Below, in pieces: positions 14,049 to 21,698 of a stretch of 21,727 nucleotides of DNA. Each line of letters starts with the position of its first letter. Position 1 is the first letter of the stretch. The notes below the pieces were generated by a model. That model was not told where the DNA came from and searched no databases. It saw only the letters and a list, made by a program, of their open reading frames with translations. Made by a program: the position numbers and the translations under genes. Source of the stretch: an uncultured Coprococcus sp. (GTDB lineage Bacteria; Bacillota_A; Clostridia; Lachnospirales; Lachnospiraceae); NCBI GenBank assembly GCA_900767685.1, contig CAAGAB010000237.1, forward strand, positions 1 through 21,727, read 5' to 3'.

Positions 14049-14062
14049 CTATTTTTTCCAAC

Positions 14063-14097
14063 AAAAATATCCGGCGATACATGTGCACCGCCGGATA
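14063..14097 (-). terminator. Terminator of the alcohol dehydrogenase gene
   Basis: TATCCGGCG (14068-14076) pairs with CGCCGGATA (14089-14097), and TTTTTG follows on the minus strand. It sits only 15 bp before the -35 of the rplM promoter, so it insulates the ribosomal operon from the dehydrogenase gene. Confidence 0.88.
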
Positions 14098-14141
14098 CCA
14101 TATTATCATTCATTCTTTTGTCTGTAAATACTATCTTTTAT

Positions 14142-15359
14142 TTAGAAATCCACCTCTGTATCATAGTAACAGCACTTCAGCAATTTCTCCATCTCCTCCT
14201 GACTTGGCTGTCTTGGGTTGGAGCCTGTACATGCATCAAGTATCGCATTTGCAGCAATCTCAGGAAGTCTCTCAAGGAATACATCCTCCGGAACAAAGCC
14301 CTGCTCACATGGATAGCTGTCAGGTCCGTAATTCTTGATACAATGAGGAATGTTCAGATCGTCATTCATCTTTCGCAGGTATGCTATGAGAAGCGCTACC
14401 TTCTCGTCGAGTGTATCTCCGCCAAGGCCCATGAAGTCTGCTATCTCGCCGTAACGAATCTTTGCTGTCTCATCCTTTGCATTGAAAGCTATAACCTTTG
14501 GCAGATACATTGCATTTGCTGCTCCGTGGATGATATGTGCGCCATAGTCAGCAAATGCTGCTCCGGTCTTGTGAGCCATCGAATGAACTATTCCGAGAAG
14601 CGCATTGGAGAATGCCATACCTGCAAGGCACTGTGCGTTGTGCATCGCGTCTCGCTTCTCCATGTCTCCGTTATATGATCCAACCAGATCATTCTGTATC
14701 ATCTTGATGGCATGAAGTGCCAGAGGATCAGTAAAATCGCAGTTTGCTGTCGATACGTAAGCCTCGATTGCATGTGTCATGGCATCCATACCGGTATGTG
14801 CAACCAGTTTCTGTGGCATGGTCTCTGCGAGCTCAGGATCAACGATTGCAACATCTGGTGTGATCTCGAAATCTGCAATAGGATACTTGATTCCCTTCTC
14901 GTAATCTGTGATGATCGAGAACGCTGTAACCTCTGTTGCAGTTCCCGATGTTGAAGAAATAGCACAGAAATGAGCCTTCTTTCTAAGTTCAGGGATTCCA
15001 AATACCTTACACATATCCTCAAATGTAGCATCAGGATATTCATACTTTATCCACATAGCCTTTGCTGCATCTATAGGTGAACCGCCGCCGATGGCAACTA
15101 TCCAGTCAGGCTCGAATTCGAGCATTGCTGCTGCACCCTTCATAACCGTCTCTACCGAAGGATCCGGCTCGATTCCCTCAAATAATTTAACTTCCATTCC
15201 TGCTTCCTCAAGGTACTGAACCGCCCTGTCAAGGAATCCGAATCTCTTCATAGATCCGCCTCCGACACAGACCATTGCTCTCTTACCCTTGAATGTCTTG
15301 AGTGCCTCCAAAGCACCTTTTCCGTGATATAAATCTCTTGGTAATGTAAATCTTGCCAT
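14142..15359 (-). CDS. Iron-containing alcohol dehydrogenase (group III)
   Basis: This 405-residue cytoplasmic NAD(P)H-dependent dehydrogenase reduces aldehydes to alcohols, or the reverse. The nucleotide-binding motif is GGGSPIDAAK (91-100). The metal ligands are Asp192, His196 (GMDAMTHAIEAYVS), His263 and His278, all present. GGGSPIDAAKAMW and the TSGTATEVTAFSIITD segment resemble the dehydrogenase half of AdhE, so ethanol or butanol formation is plausible. The start at 15359 has GGAGG 7 nt upstream. The leader contains a long palindrome ending in seven T directly before that site, a Rex-like sequence and a tandem repeat. It lies between truA and rplM, an unusual place for such a gene, and has its own terminator. 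Confidence 0.94.
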   Translation of the reverse strand: MARFTLPRDLYHGKGALEALKTFKGKRAMVCVGGGSMKRFGFLDRAVQYLEEAGMEVKLFEGIEPDPSVETVMKGAAAMLEFEPDWIVAIGGGSPIDAAKAMWIKYEYPDATFEDMCKVFGIPELRKKAHFCAISSTSGTATEVTAFSIITDYEKGIKYPIADFEITPDVAIVDPELAETMPQKLVAHTGMDAMTHAIEAYVSTANCDFTDPLALHAIKMIQNDLVGSYNGDMEKRDAMHNAQCLAGMAFSNALLGIVHSMAHKTGAAFADYGAHIIHGAANAMYLPKVIAFNAKDETAKIRYGEIADFMGLGGDTLDEKVALLIAYLRKMNDDLNIPHCIKNYGPDSYPCEQGFVPEDVFLERLPEIAANAILDACTGSNPRQPSQEEMEKLLKCCYYDTEVDF

Positions 15360-15382
15360 CGTTTGCCCTCCTAAAATCAAAA

Positions 15383-15503
15383 TAAAAAAAGCCAATCATG
15401 TTATCTTCATTGAAACACCTTGAAATATTCCGAACACTTCGAAACAATTCCTGACATATCCGTCATGTAGCAGCATTTCAATGTAATTATAACATGATTG
15501 GCT
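15383..15503 (-). promoter_or_regulatory. Palindromic leader with terminator-like end, upstream of the dehydrogenase
   Basis: AGCCAATCATGTTAT (15390-15404) is perfectly complementary to 15489-15503. Inside, CATTGAAA (15408-15415) pairs with TTTCAATG (15476-15483). On the minus strand the final arm runs straight into seven T, then AGGAGG and the start codon. In RNA this would be a large terminator-like structure in the leader, as in attenuators. However, an extended -10 (TGTTATAAT, minus strand, 15486-15494) lies in the first arm, and a transcript from it would lack that arm. Alternatively it is a 114-bp element with 15-bp terminal inverted repeats. Confidence 0.6.
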
Positions 15504-15520
15504 CTTATTTTCATTATTTT

Positions 15521-15537
15521 TTGTGCATTTCACACAA
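15521..15537. promoter_or_regulatory. Rex-like operator candidate
   Basis: TTGTGCATTTCACACAA has matching half-sites TTGTG/CACAA, similar to the redox regulator Rex consensus (TTGTGAA-N4-TTCACAA type), although one base shorter. Rex commonly controls alcohol dehydrogenase genes in Firmicutes. It lies about 30 bp upstream of the -10 within the palindrome. The match is imperfect, so this is tentative. Confidence 0.3.
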
Positions 15538-15585
15538 TGTTTTTCATTTATTTTTCACTGTTCCACTAGATGTTTTCCACTTTTC

Positions 15586-15653
15586 ATTCTTATTTCTAGA
15601 TTATTTCAAGTCCACTTTTATTCTTGTTTCTAGATTATTTCAAGTCCACTTTT
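15586..15653. repeat. 34-bp tandem repeat, two copies
   Basis: Two head-to-tail 34-bp copies (15586-15619 and 15620-15653) differ at one base (A or G at position 7). Each contains TTTCTAGATTATTTCAAGTC. A degenerate third copy (CTAGATGTTTTCCACTTTT) lies just before on the plus strand. They lie in the truA-dehydrogenase spacer upstream of the Rex-like site. Confidence 0.85.
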
Positions 15654-15671
15654 CCAAGTTATAATATACAG

Positions 15672-15702
15672 AATATAACCACGCTGTTTTGTGAACTGCC
15701 AA
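15672..15702 (-). promoter_or_regulatory. Weak promoter candidate downstream of truA
   Basis: The minus strand has TTGGCA (15697-15702), a 19-bp spacer and TATATT (15672-15677). A transcript from here would cross the tandem repeat and contain both arms of the palindromic leader. The spacing is long, so this is tentative. The rest of 15654-15762 shows no gene and no clear truA terminator. Confidence 0.3.
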
Positions 15703-15762
15703 CACATTATCAGCAATTTTATCTTATCCCGGCAGATATTATGCGTCTACAGCAGCTTACGT

Positions 15763-16506
15763 TTACAGATATTTTATCTCCACAAGAGTAAGCCCCTTTG
15801 CTTCGGCTTTCGGCCCTGCTTTCGTCCTGTCCTTCGCCACAAGTATTGACTCCATGCAGTCCTCTGGCCAAATTCCAAGACCTATCTTCATCAAAGTTCC
15901 CACTATGATACGGACCATATTGTACAGGAAACCATTTCCACTTATCCTTATATGTATCATATCACCAACTTTATCTATGGTTATATCTGTTATTGTACGG
16001 ACTGTATTCTCTACCTGCGATCTTGTTGAACAGAAGCTCTTGAAATCGTGCTCTCCTACCAGAACAGCCGCAGCTCGTTTCATCTTATCTATATCAAGCG
16101 GATAATAGACAAATGTCGAGTAAAGACGCTCTGTTGGCACATCAAATCTTCTGTTTAGTATCTTGTATTCATACGTCTTAACGGTATCGCAGTATCTCGG
16201 ATGAAAGTCGTCCGCAACCTGGCAGGACTCCTGTATCCTTATATCTTCCGGGAGCCGCTGATTAAGCGCAAATGAAAACTTTTCTCCGGGTATCCCTGAC
16301 TCTGTGTCAAATACCGCCACATTTCCAAGGGCGTGCACTCCGGAATCCGTCCTACTAGCTCCAATCACCTTTATATCCTCGTGGCAGAGTTCGCTGAGAG
16401 TCTTGTTCAGGACCTCCTCCACAGTTATTCCATTTATCTGGACCTGCCATCCGCAATAATTTGTTCCATCGTAGGCAACAATCAATTTTACTCTTTTCAT
16501 ATTCAT
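15763..16506 (-). CDS. truA: tRNA pseudouridine(38-40) synthase TruA
   Basis: This 247-residue enzyme converts uridines 38-40 of the tRNA anticodon arm to pseudouridine. The catalytic Asp54 lies in GASRTDSGVHALGNVAVF, and the N-terminal YDGTNYCGWQ and C-terminal GNGFLYNMVRIIVGTL segments are characteristic. Two ATGs are possible, at 16506 and at 16500 (MKRVKLIVAYDG); no strong ribosome-binding site favours either. It follows ecfT as in the standard cluster, but a 266-nt gap with its own promoter and a tandem repeat separates them. Confidence 0.96.
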   Translation of the reverse strand: MNMKRVKLIVAYDGTNYCGWQVQINGITVEEVLNKTLSELCHEDIKVIGASRTDSGVHALGNVAVFDTESGIPGEKFSFALNQRLPEDIRIQESCQVADDFHPRYCDTVKTYEYKILNRRFDVPTERLYSTFVYYPLDIDKMKRAAAVLVGEHDFKSFCSTRSQVENTVRTITDITIDKVGDMIHIRISGNGFLYNMVRIIVGTLMKIGLGIWPEDCMESILVAKDRTKAGPKAEAKGLTLVEIKYL

Positions 16507-16517
16507 ATTAGAGATAT

Positions 16518-16594
16518 ATCCGACACATCTATACCCTTTTCTATATTATCAATGTATCTGACACATCCACATCCTTTTCTATAATTATCAATGT
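16518..16594. repeat. 38/39-bp tandem repeat in the truA leader
   Basis: Two copies (16518-16555 and 16556-16594) share the pattern ATC-Y-GACACATC, CCTTTTCTATA and ATTATCAATGT, with a few substitutions and one extra A. A third partial unit (ATCTGAG) begins at 16595. They lie between the predicted truA promoter and the truA start codon, so they are probably transcribed. Confidence 0.8.
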
Positions 16595-16641
16595 ATCTGA
16601 GTTACTCTCCTGTTTATCAAGCTCTAGTACATTCTCAGGCA

Positions 16642-16670
16642 AGTATATATACAGCACAATTCTTAATCAA
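16642..16670 (-). promoter_or_regulatory. Sigma-A promoter of truA
   Basis: The minus strand shows TTGATT (16665-16670), a 17-bp spacer and TATACT (16642-16647). The predicted start is near 16635, giving a leader of about 130 nt that contains the tandem repeat. I see no clear terminator for ecfT in 16671-16772, so read-through may also contribute. Confidence 0.65.
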
Positions 16671-16772
16671 GCCCGATCGTCATTGACTCTGTAATGTTTA
16701 AAGCAAGTCTATATACAAACGGCTTTTGATCCTGAAGCACGCATGTATCCTGAAATAAGATTGCAGTATTTC

Positions 16773-17573
16773 CTACATCACACATCTGTACACTATCATG
16801 CAGCCCAGATACACCAACACTATAGCATAACTTATATAGTCTGTTCTACTATATTTTAGAGGATTCATACGGCTTCTGCCCTCACTGCCGTCAAAGCATC
16901 TGGCATCCATGGCCTGAGCCAGATCTGTAGCCCTCCTTATCGCCGACACAAAGAGCGGTACAAATACCGGCACATAACTCTTTATCCTTTTGAAAATATT
17001 TCCACTCTCAAAATCCGCACCTCTGGAAAGCTGTGCCTTCATTATCTTGTCCAGTTCCTCCATAAAGATCGGAATAAACCGCAGTGCGATCATGAGCATC
17101 ATAGCCATCTCCGCCACAGGAACTTTTACTTTCTTCAGAAATCCGAGACTGCTCTCAAGGCCATTTGCCAGATTCATAGGTCTTGTGGTATATGTCATGA
17201 CTGATGAACCTATTATAAGATAAACCAATCGCACAACCACAAGCACAGTAGTCATCACACTGGCATCTGTGATCCGCAGCATGTGCCAACTCCAGATCAC
17301 GTTTCCATCGCCATTGAACACGCTGAATACTGCTGTAAAGAAAATAAACATCCATATAACCTTGAGTCCTTTACATATATATGTTAAGGGAACCCTGCTA
17401 ACCGCTACATATGTACAGAGAAATATTGTTGCAGCCAATATCATGACCCAATCTTTGCAGAGGAAAAGTGATATAGCATATACAAATGTAATTGCGAGCT
17501 TGGTTCTCGGATCCATTTTATGAACTACAGAATCTCCACTGTAATATTGTCCTATTGTAATATCTCGAATCAT
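16773..17573 (-). CDS. ecfT: ECF transporter transmembrane subunit EcfT
   Basis: This 266-residue membrane scaffold of group II energy-coupling-factor vitamin/metal importers couples ATPases to exchangeable S components. It opens with the family segment YYSGDSVVHKMDPRTKLA. It has about five hydrophobic segments and, in the cytoplasmic coupling region, the two Arg motifs SRGADF (about 184-189) and ARCFDG (about 224-229), where ARG/ARA is usual. The start at 17573 has AGGAG 7 nt upstream. It follows the ATPase gene by 50 nt. No S component is encoded here, normal for the rplQ-linked group II system. Confidence 0.94.
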   Translation of the reverse strand: MIRDITIGQYYSGDSVVHKMDPRTKLAITFVYAISLFLCKDWVMILAATIFLCTYVAVSRVPLTYICKGLKVIWMFIFFTAVFSVFNGDGNVIWSWHMLRITDASVMTTVLVVVRLVYLIIGSSVMTYTTRPMNLANGLESSLGFLKKVKVPVAEMAMMLMIALRFIPIFMEELDKIMKAQLSRGADFESGNIFKRIKSYVPVFVPLFVSAIRRATDLAQAMDARCFDGSEGRSRMNPLKYSRTDYISYAIVLVYLGCMIVYRCVM

Positions 17574-17623
17574 CCTAAATCTCCTATTTGACCATTTGTT
17601 TTTGATCATCCGTTCATATATTA

Positions 17624-19288
17624 TTACTTAACCTCTTTTTTTAAATTTTGCCGCATTTTGACACCATCAGGTATCTCTATTCCATACCTCTCAAGTAACT
17701 CTCTATCATCAAAGAAGCCTTCGGTTTCCCCATCATACACGACTTTACCATGATCCATAAGCAGAACTCGCTCTGACATCTCATATACATCTTCCATATC
17801 GTGGGATACCAGTATGATGGTCACATTTTTTTCTCTGTTGAGCTTTCGTATAAGATTCCACAACTGCTCTTTGCTTTCCCCATCAAGTCCACAAGCAGGT
17901 TCATCCAGAATAAGAATGTCCGGTTCATATGCCAATATTCCCGCTATGGCAACCCTTTTCTTTAAACCTCCTGACAGTTCAAACGGAGAATAATCTTCGT
18001 ATTTCTCCGGAACTCCAACCAACTTCAGTGCATTTCTTGCCGACTGCTCTGCCTCACTCTTTGACATTCCAAAGTTGATTGGACCATACATGACATCTTT
18101 AAGTACCGTACTCTCAAATAATTGTGATTCCGGGAATTGGAACACATACCCTATACGTCTTCTGATCTCTTTTATATTTCTTACGTTCTGCACATCTGTT
18201 TCATACAGATAAACTTTCCCGCTCTGTGGCACAATAAGCTTATTTATCATCTGCAGCAATGTGCTCTTTCCCGAACCAGTCTGTCCAATTACAGCCAGCA
18301 CCTGCCCCTCATATATTTTTAGATCTATATTGGAGAGCGCCTTAAATGTTTCATTTCCATTTACATACGAATATGATACTTTCTGAAGTTCAACTATACA
18401 TTTCTTCAGATCTTTTAGTGTATTGCCATGGTCTATTACATGATCCGCCGCCGGTCCCATTTTTTGACATATCTGCAATTGTTTTTTCTTATACTCACTA
18501 CAGATATCTATAGGTATTCCTGCTTCGTTTTTCATCCTTACCGGGATCTCAAGGCCATATGTTTTAAGTCTTTCCACGTCGGAAAGTACATCCCCAGGAA
18601 CCCCGTGTGCCACGATTCTGCCGTTATCCAATATATATACTCTATCCGTCATCAGCGCCTCGGATATCTTATGAGTCACCATGATGACGGTTATTTTCTT
18701 TTCTCTATTTAATTTCAGCACAAGGTTTAGCATATCTTTTGCTCCCTGTGGATCAAGCATAGATGTCGCCTCGTCAAGTACTATACATTCGGGGGACATA
18801 GCCATGGCTGATGCTATCGCAAGCCTCTGTTTCTGACCTCCGCTTATCCTTGAAGTGTTGCTGTATTTGTATGCCGCAAGGCCCGTAAGTTCAAGCATCT
18901 CATCGATCTTGTCCCATATATCATGACTTTCGATTCCCAGATTCTCAAGGCCAAATCCTATGTCCTCAGCAAGGGTATTTCCAACTATCTGATTATCCGG
19001 ATTCTGAAATACCATTCCCACCTGTCTTCTGATAGCAGTCAACCCGCTCTCCTTGGTCAGATCCCGTCCGCCTATTATAACTGTTCCCTCATGTGGCGCA
19101 AGAAGTCCATTCAGATGTCTGGCAAATGTTGATTTTCCAGAGCCATTTCGTCCAAGGATGGCTATCATCTCGCCTTTATCAGCCAGAAAATCAACATCCT
19201 TCACAGCCCAGTTCTCCCCAACCTTATTGCCATCCTTGTCCTTTATATTAAATTTATGAGATAATCCCTTGATATTTATAAAACTCAT
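17624..19288 (-). CDS. Fused ECF transporter ATPase (EcfA1-EcfA2 in one chain)
   Basis: This 554-residue protein carries two complete ABC ATPase domains. Domain 1 (about 1-245): Walker A GRNGSGKS (46-53), signature ISGGQ (148-152), Walker B IVLDEA, H-loop His206. Domain 2 (about 298-545): Walker A GQTGSGKS (335-342), signature LSGGL (438-442) in place of LSGGQ, Walker B LILDEP, D-loop CGLDG, H-loop His496. A linker of about 50 residues (250-300), rich in Lys and Cys, joins them. At this rplQ-linked locus the two ATPases are usually separate genes, so this is a fusion. No frameshift or internal ribosome-binding site suggests two proteins. AAGGA lies 6 nt before the ATG. Confidence 0.93.
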   Translation of the reverse strand: MSFINIKGLSHKFNIKDKDGNKVGENWAVKDVDFLADKGEMIAILGRNGSGKSTFARHLNGLLAPHEGTVIIGGRDLTKESGLTAIRRQVGMVFQNPDNQIVGNTLAEDIGFGLENLGIESHDIWDKIDEMLELTGLAAYKYSNTSRISGGQKQRLAIASAMAMSPECIVLDEATSMLDPQGAKDMLNLVLKLNREKKITVIMVTHKISEALMTDRVYILDNGRIVAHGVPGDVLSDVERLKTYGLEIPVRMKNEAGIPIDICSEYKKKQLQICQKMGPAADHVIDHGNTLKDLKKCIVELQKVSYSYVNGNETFKALSNIDLKIYEGQVLAVIGQTGSGKSTLLQMINKLIVPQSGKVYLYETDVQNVRNIKEIRRRIGYVFQFPESQLFESTVLKDVMYGPINFGMSKSEAEQSARNALKLVGVPEKYEDYSPFELSGGLKKRVAIAGILAYEPDILILDEPACGLDGESKEQLWNLIRKLNREKNVTIILVSHDMEDVYEMSERVLLMDHGKVVYDGETEGFFDDRELLERYGIEIPDGVKMRQNLKKEVK

Positions 19289-19331
19289 ACCATTTCCTTG
19301 TATATAGCTACCATATCTTTCAATATATTAC

Positions 19332-19337
19332 ATTATA
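19332..19337 (-). promoter_or_regulatory. -10 element of a possible ECF operon promoter
   Basis: A perfect TATAAT lies on the minus strand between the rplQ terminator and the fused ATPase gene. No convincing -35 is visible at 17-18 bp (CTCTTT or GCTCTT, inside the terminator). If it works, it would drive the ECF genes independently of ribosomal transcription. Confidence 0.35.
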
Positions 19338-19350
19338 ATTTTCTTGTTAT

Positions 19351-19406
19351 AAAAAAAGAGCTGCCATACACAAAACGTATACCAATACGTCTATGTACCG
19401 CAGCCC
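19351..19406 (-). terminator. Terminator between rplQ and the ECF genes
   Basis: An outer stem of about 12 pairs (19358-19370 with 19394-19406, including G-U pairs and one mismatch) encloses an ACGTAT/ATACGT stem with a 4-nt loop. Seven T follow on the minus strand. It ends the ribosomal-protein/rpoA transcript about 30 nt after the rplQ stop codon. Confidence 0.9.
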
Positions 19407-19435
19407 TGTTTATTTATCTGTATAAATCCAATTGA

Positions 19436-19972
19436 TTATACTAACTCGAGAATAACCTCGAGAGCCTGATCACCCTTACGCTGGCCAATCTTGATGATTC
19501 TTGTGTAACCACCCTTACGTCCTGCGTACTTTGTACCGTACTCGTCGAATAACTTCTGTGTTAAATCGATCTTCTTTGTACCGGCCTTCTTACCAGCAGC
19601 ATCTGTAGGAACTTCAACAACTGGATATAAAACCTTGAGCATCTCTCTTCTGGCATGAAGTCTTGAAGGCTGATCCTTCTTTACCTTCTTCTCAACTGTG
19701 TCGTATGCAGTAATCTTCTTACCATCTACAACTTCCTTGATTCTCTTGCCATCTTTATCCTTCTTAGCAACCTTAGCCTGAACTGTAACCTCATCGTAGT
19801 TGTCTTTCTCAGCAACTGCCAGTGTGATGAGCTTCTCTGCAATCTTAACAACTTCCTTAGCTCTAGCCTCTGTTGTCTTGATCTTTCCATGATACAGTAA
19901 CTGAGTTACCTGGTTACGAAGTAATGCGTTTCTCTGTGCGCTTGCTTTTCCAAGCTTTCTATACTTTGCCAT
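19436..19972 (-). CDS. rplQ: 50S ribosomal protein L17
   Basis: The 178-residue protein starts MAKYRKLGKASAQRNALLRN, the conserved L17 beginning, and ends GYTRIIKIGQRKGDQALEVILELV. It is longer than E. coli L17 because of a Lys-rich insertion of roughly 40-50 residues (about 68-115); longer L17 forms are known from Clostridia. The start at 19972 has GGAGG 9 nt upstream, rejecting an in-frame ATG 36 nt earlier. It follows rpoA by 85 nt and is the last gene before the terminator at 19351-19406. Confidence 0.97.
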   Translation of the reverse strand: MAKYRKLGKASAQRNALLRNQVTQLLYHGKIKTTEARAKEVVKIAEKLITLAVAEKDNYDEVTVQAKVAKKDKDGKRIKEVVDGKKITAYDTVEKKVKKDQPSRLHARREMLKVLYPVVEVPTDAAGKKAGTKKIDLTQKLFDEYGTKYAGRKGGYTRIIKIGQRKGDQALEVILELV

Positions 19973-20057
19973 TTTAATTATCCTCCTATACCCTTTGCGG
20001 GTCTTCACTGTGCTTACTATTATTCAGCTTGAGTGGTATACGAAAACTAATATACTA

Positions 20058-21014
20058 CTAGTCCTCGTTCTGATTAAGCGCTAAGCCTAACTCCTTAAGC
20101 TTAGCTAAAACTTCATCCAGTGACTTGCGACCAAGGTTACGAACCTTCATCATATCCTCTGGAGTCTTATTGATAAGTTCCTGAACTGTATTGATACCAG
20201 CTCTCTTGAGACAGTTGTATGAACGAACTGACAGCTCAAGCTCATCGATATTCATCTCAAGAACCTTTTCCTTCTCGTCTGTTGTGCTCTCAACCATAAC
20301 ATCTACAAGACGTGCGTTCTCTGATAAATCTACGAACAGCTTCAAGTGCTCTACCAGAAGATTTGCAGCAAGACTTACTGCCTCATCTGGAGCAAGAGCT
20401 CCGTTTGTATATACATCAAGAGTTAACTTATCATAGTCAGTAACCTGACCAACACGTGTATTCTGAACTGTAAGGTTTACTCTTTCAACAGGGGTGAAGA
20501 TTGAGTCAATAGCGATAACATCAATTGGTGAATCCACTTCCTTGTTCTTGTCAAGGCTCACATATCCACGTCCATTGGCAATTGTAAGCTCCATCTCGAG
20601 CTTTGCATCAGGACCACTGAGATTTGCAATAACAAGATCCGGATTAACAATCTCGATATCTCCGTCAACCTTGATATCTCCCGCCTTAACAACACGCTCT
20701 CCAACAACATCGATATATGCCTGCTTTGGCTCGAATGTATCTGAGTTATTCTTGATAACGACATTCTTGATGTTCATTATGATCTCAGTAACATCCTCTT
20801 TTACACCTGGTATTGAGCTGAACTCATGTAAAACACCTTTTATCTTTACGTGGCTTACAGCAGTACCTGGCAATGAAGAAAGCATTATTCTTCTAAGTGA
20901 GTTACCAAGTGTTATACCGTAACCTCTCTCTAAAGGCTCGATTACAAACTTGCCATACTTGTTGTCATCTGAAGTCTCAACGATCTCGATTTTTGGTTTT
21001 TCAAACTCAAACAT
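20058..21014 (-). CDS. rpoA: DNA-directed RNA polymerase subunit alpha
   Basis: The 318-residue protein has normal length and architecture. The N-terminal dimerisation domain includes [20 protein letters not shown] (residues 31-50). The C-terminal domain has [18 protein letters not shown] and the helix-hairpin-helix [17 protein letters not shown], which contacts UP elements and activators. GGAGGGG lies close before the ATG. It sits between rpsD and rplQ in the canonical order. Confidence 0.98.
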   Translation of the reverse strand: MFEFEKPKIEIVETSDDNKYGKFVIEPLERGYGITLGNSLRRIMLSSLPGTAVSHVKIKGVLHEFSSIPGVKEDVTEIIMNIKNVVIKNNSDTFEPKQAYIDVVGERVVKAGDIKVDGDIEIVNPDLVIANLSGPDAKLEMELTIANGRGYVSLDKNKEVDSPIDVIAIDSIFTPVERVNLTVQNTRVGQVTDYDKLTLDVYTNGALAPDEAVSLAANLLVEHLKLFVDLSENARLVDVMVESTTDEKEKVLEMNIDELELSVRSYNCLKRAGINTVQELINKTPEDMMKVRNLGRKSLDEVLAKLKELGLALNQNED

Positions 21015-21085
21015 CTAAGCCCCTCCTTTACGGGTTTTAAAATGCTACACTCCAAGTTACAAAATGTATAAATAAAGAACAAATC

Positions 21086-21679
21086 TTACTTAGAATATAA
21101 CTCGACGATGAGAGTCTCATTTACAGGAACATCGATCTGCTCTCTGCTTGGCTTCTCTACAACTTCACCTGTGAGGTTATCTCTATCTGCTGTTAACCAA
21201 CCTGGTACGAGAACTCCCTCTGTTGCAGCCATAATATCCTTGTATCTCTGAAGAGACTTGCTCTTCTCTCTGATCTCAATCTTATCGCCTGGCTTAACTG
21301 AATATGAAGGGATGTTTACACACTTGCCATTTACAAGTACGTGCTTATGATCTACGATCTGTCTTGCCTCTCTTCTTGTTCTGGCAAAACCTAATCTGAA
21401 GATGATGTTATCAAGTCTAAGCTCAAGTAATGTCATGAGGTTAGGACCTGTTAATCCCTTCTGCTGCTCTGCCTTTGCATAAAGGTTACGGAAAGGCTTC
21501 TCAAGCACGCCATAAATGAACTTTGCCTTCTGCTTCTCGCGGAGCTGGAGACCATACTCGCTCTGCTTTCTATTTGATCTGTTTGGTTTTCTGTTTGACT
21601 TCTTATCTATTCCGAGATACATTGGCTCCATGCCTAAAGATCTGCATCTCTTAAGAACTGGGGTTCTATCTACTGCCAT
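21086..21679 (-). CDS. rpsD: 30S ribosomal protein S4
   Basis: The 197-residue protein shows the S4 N-terminal fold ([25 protein letters not shown]) and the S4 RNA-binding domain ([31 protein letters not shown], about 89-119), ending [22 protein letters not shown]. It lacks the N-terminal four-cysteine zinc motif, so it is the zinc-free type. GGAGG precedes the ATG by 11 nt. It follows rpsK by 19 nt. Confidence 0.98.
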   Translation of the reverse strand: MAVDRTPVLKRCRSLGMEPMYLGIDKKSNRKPNRSNRKQSEYGLQLREKQKAKFIYGVLEKPFRNLYAKAEQQKGLTGPNLMTLLELRLDNIIFRLGFARTRREARQIVDHKHVLVNGKCVNIPSYSVKPGDKIEIREKSKSLQRYKDIMAATEGVLVPGWLTADRDNLTGEVVEKPSREQIDVPVNETLIVELYSK

Positions 21680-21698
21680 CTTACTCTGTACCTCCTAA

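Noticed and set aside
13950..14678. 242-codon open frame on the plus strand opposite the dehydrogenase and rplM leader
   Set aside because: It overlaps a clear dehydrogenase gene antisense, has no ribosome-binding site, runs across a terminator and a promoter, and its product is Cys/Ile-rich without family features.
15360..15395. Upstream extension of the dehydrogenase to an ATG at 15395
   Set aside because: The extra 12 residues would come from the U-rich terminator tail and the ribosome-binding site; GGAGG is properly placed for the ATG at 15359.
18400..18560. Frameshift or hidden gene boundary in the ECF ATPase fusion
   Set aside because: The linker frame is continuous, and I found no AGGAGG-type site with a start codon before the second domain, so a true fusion is preferred.
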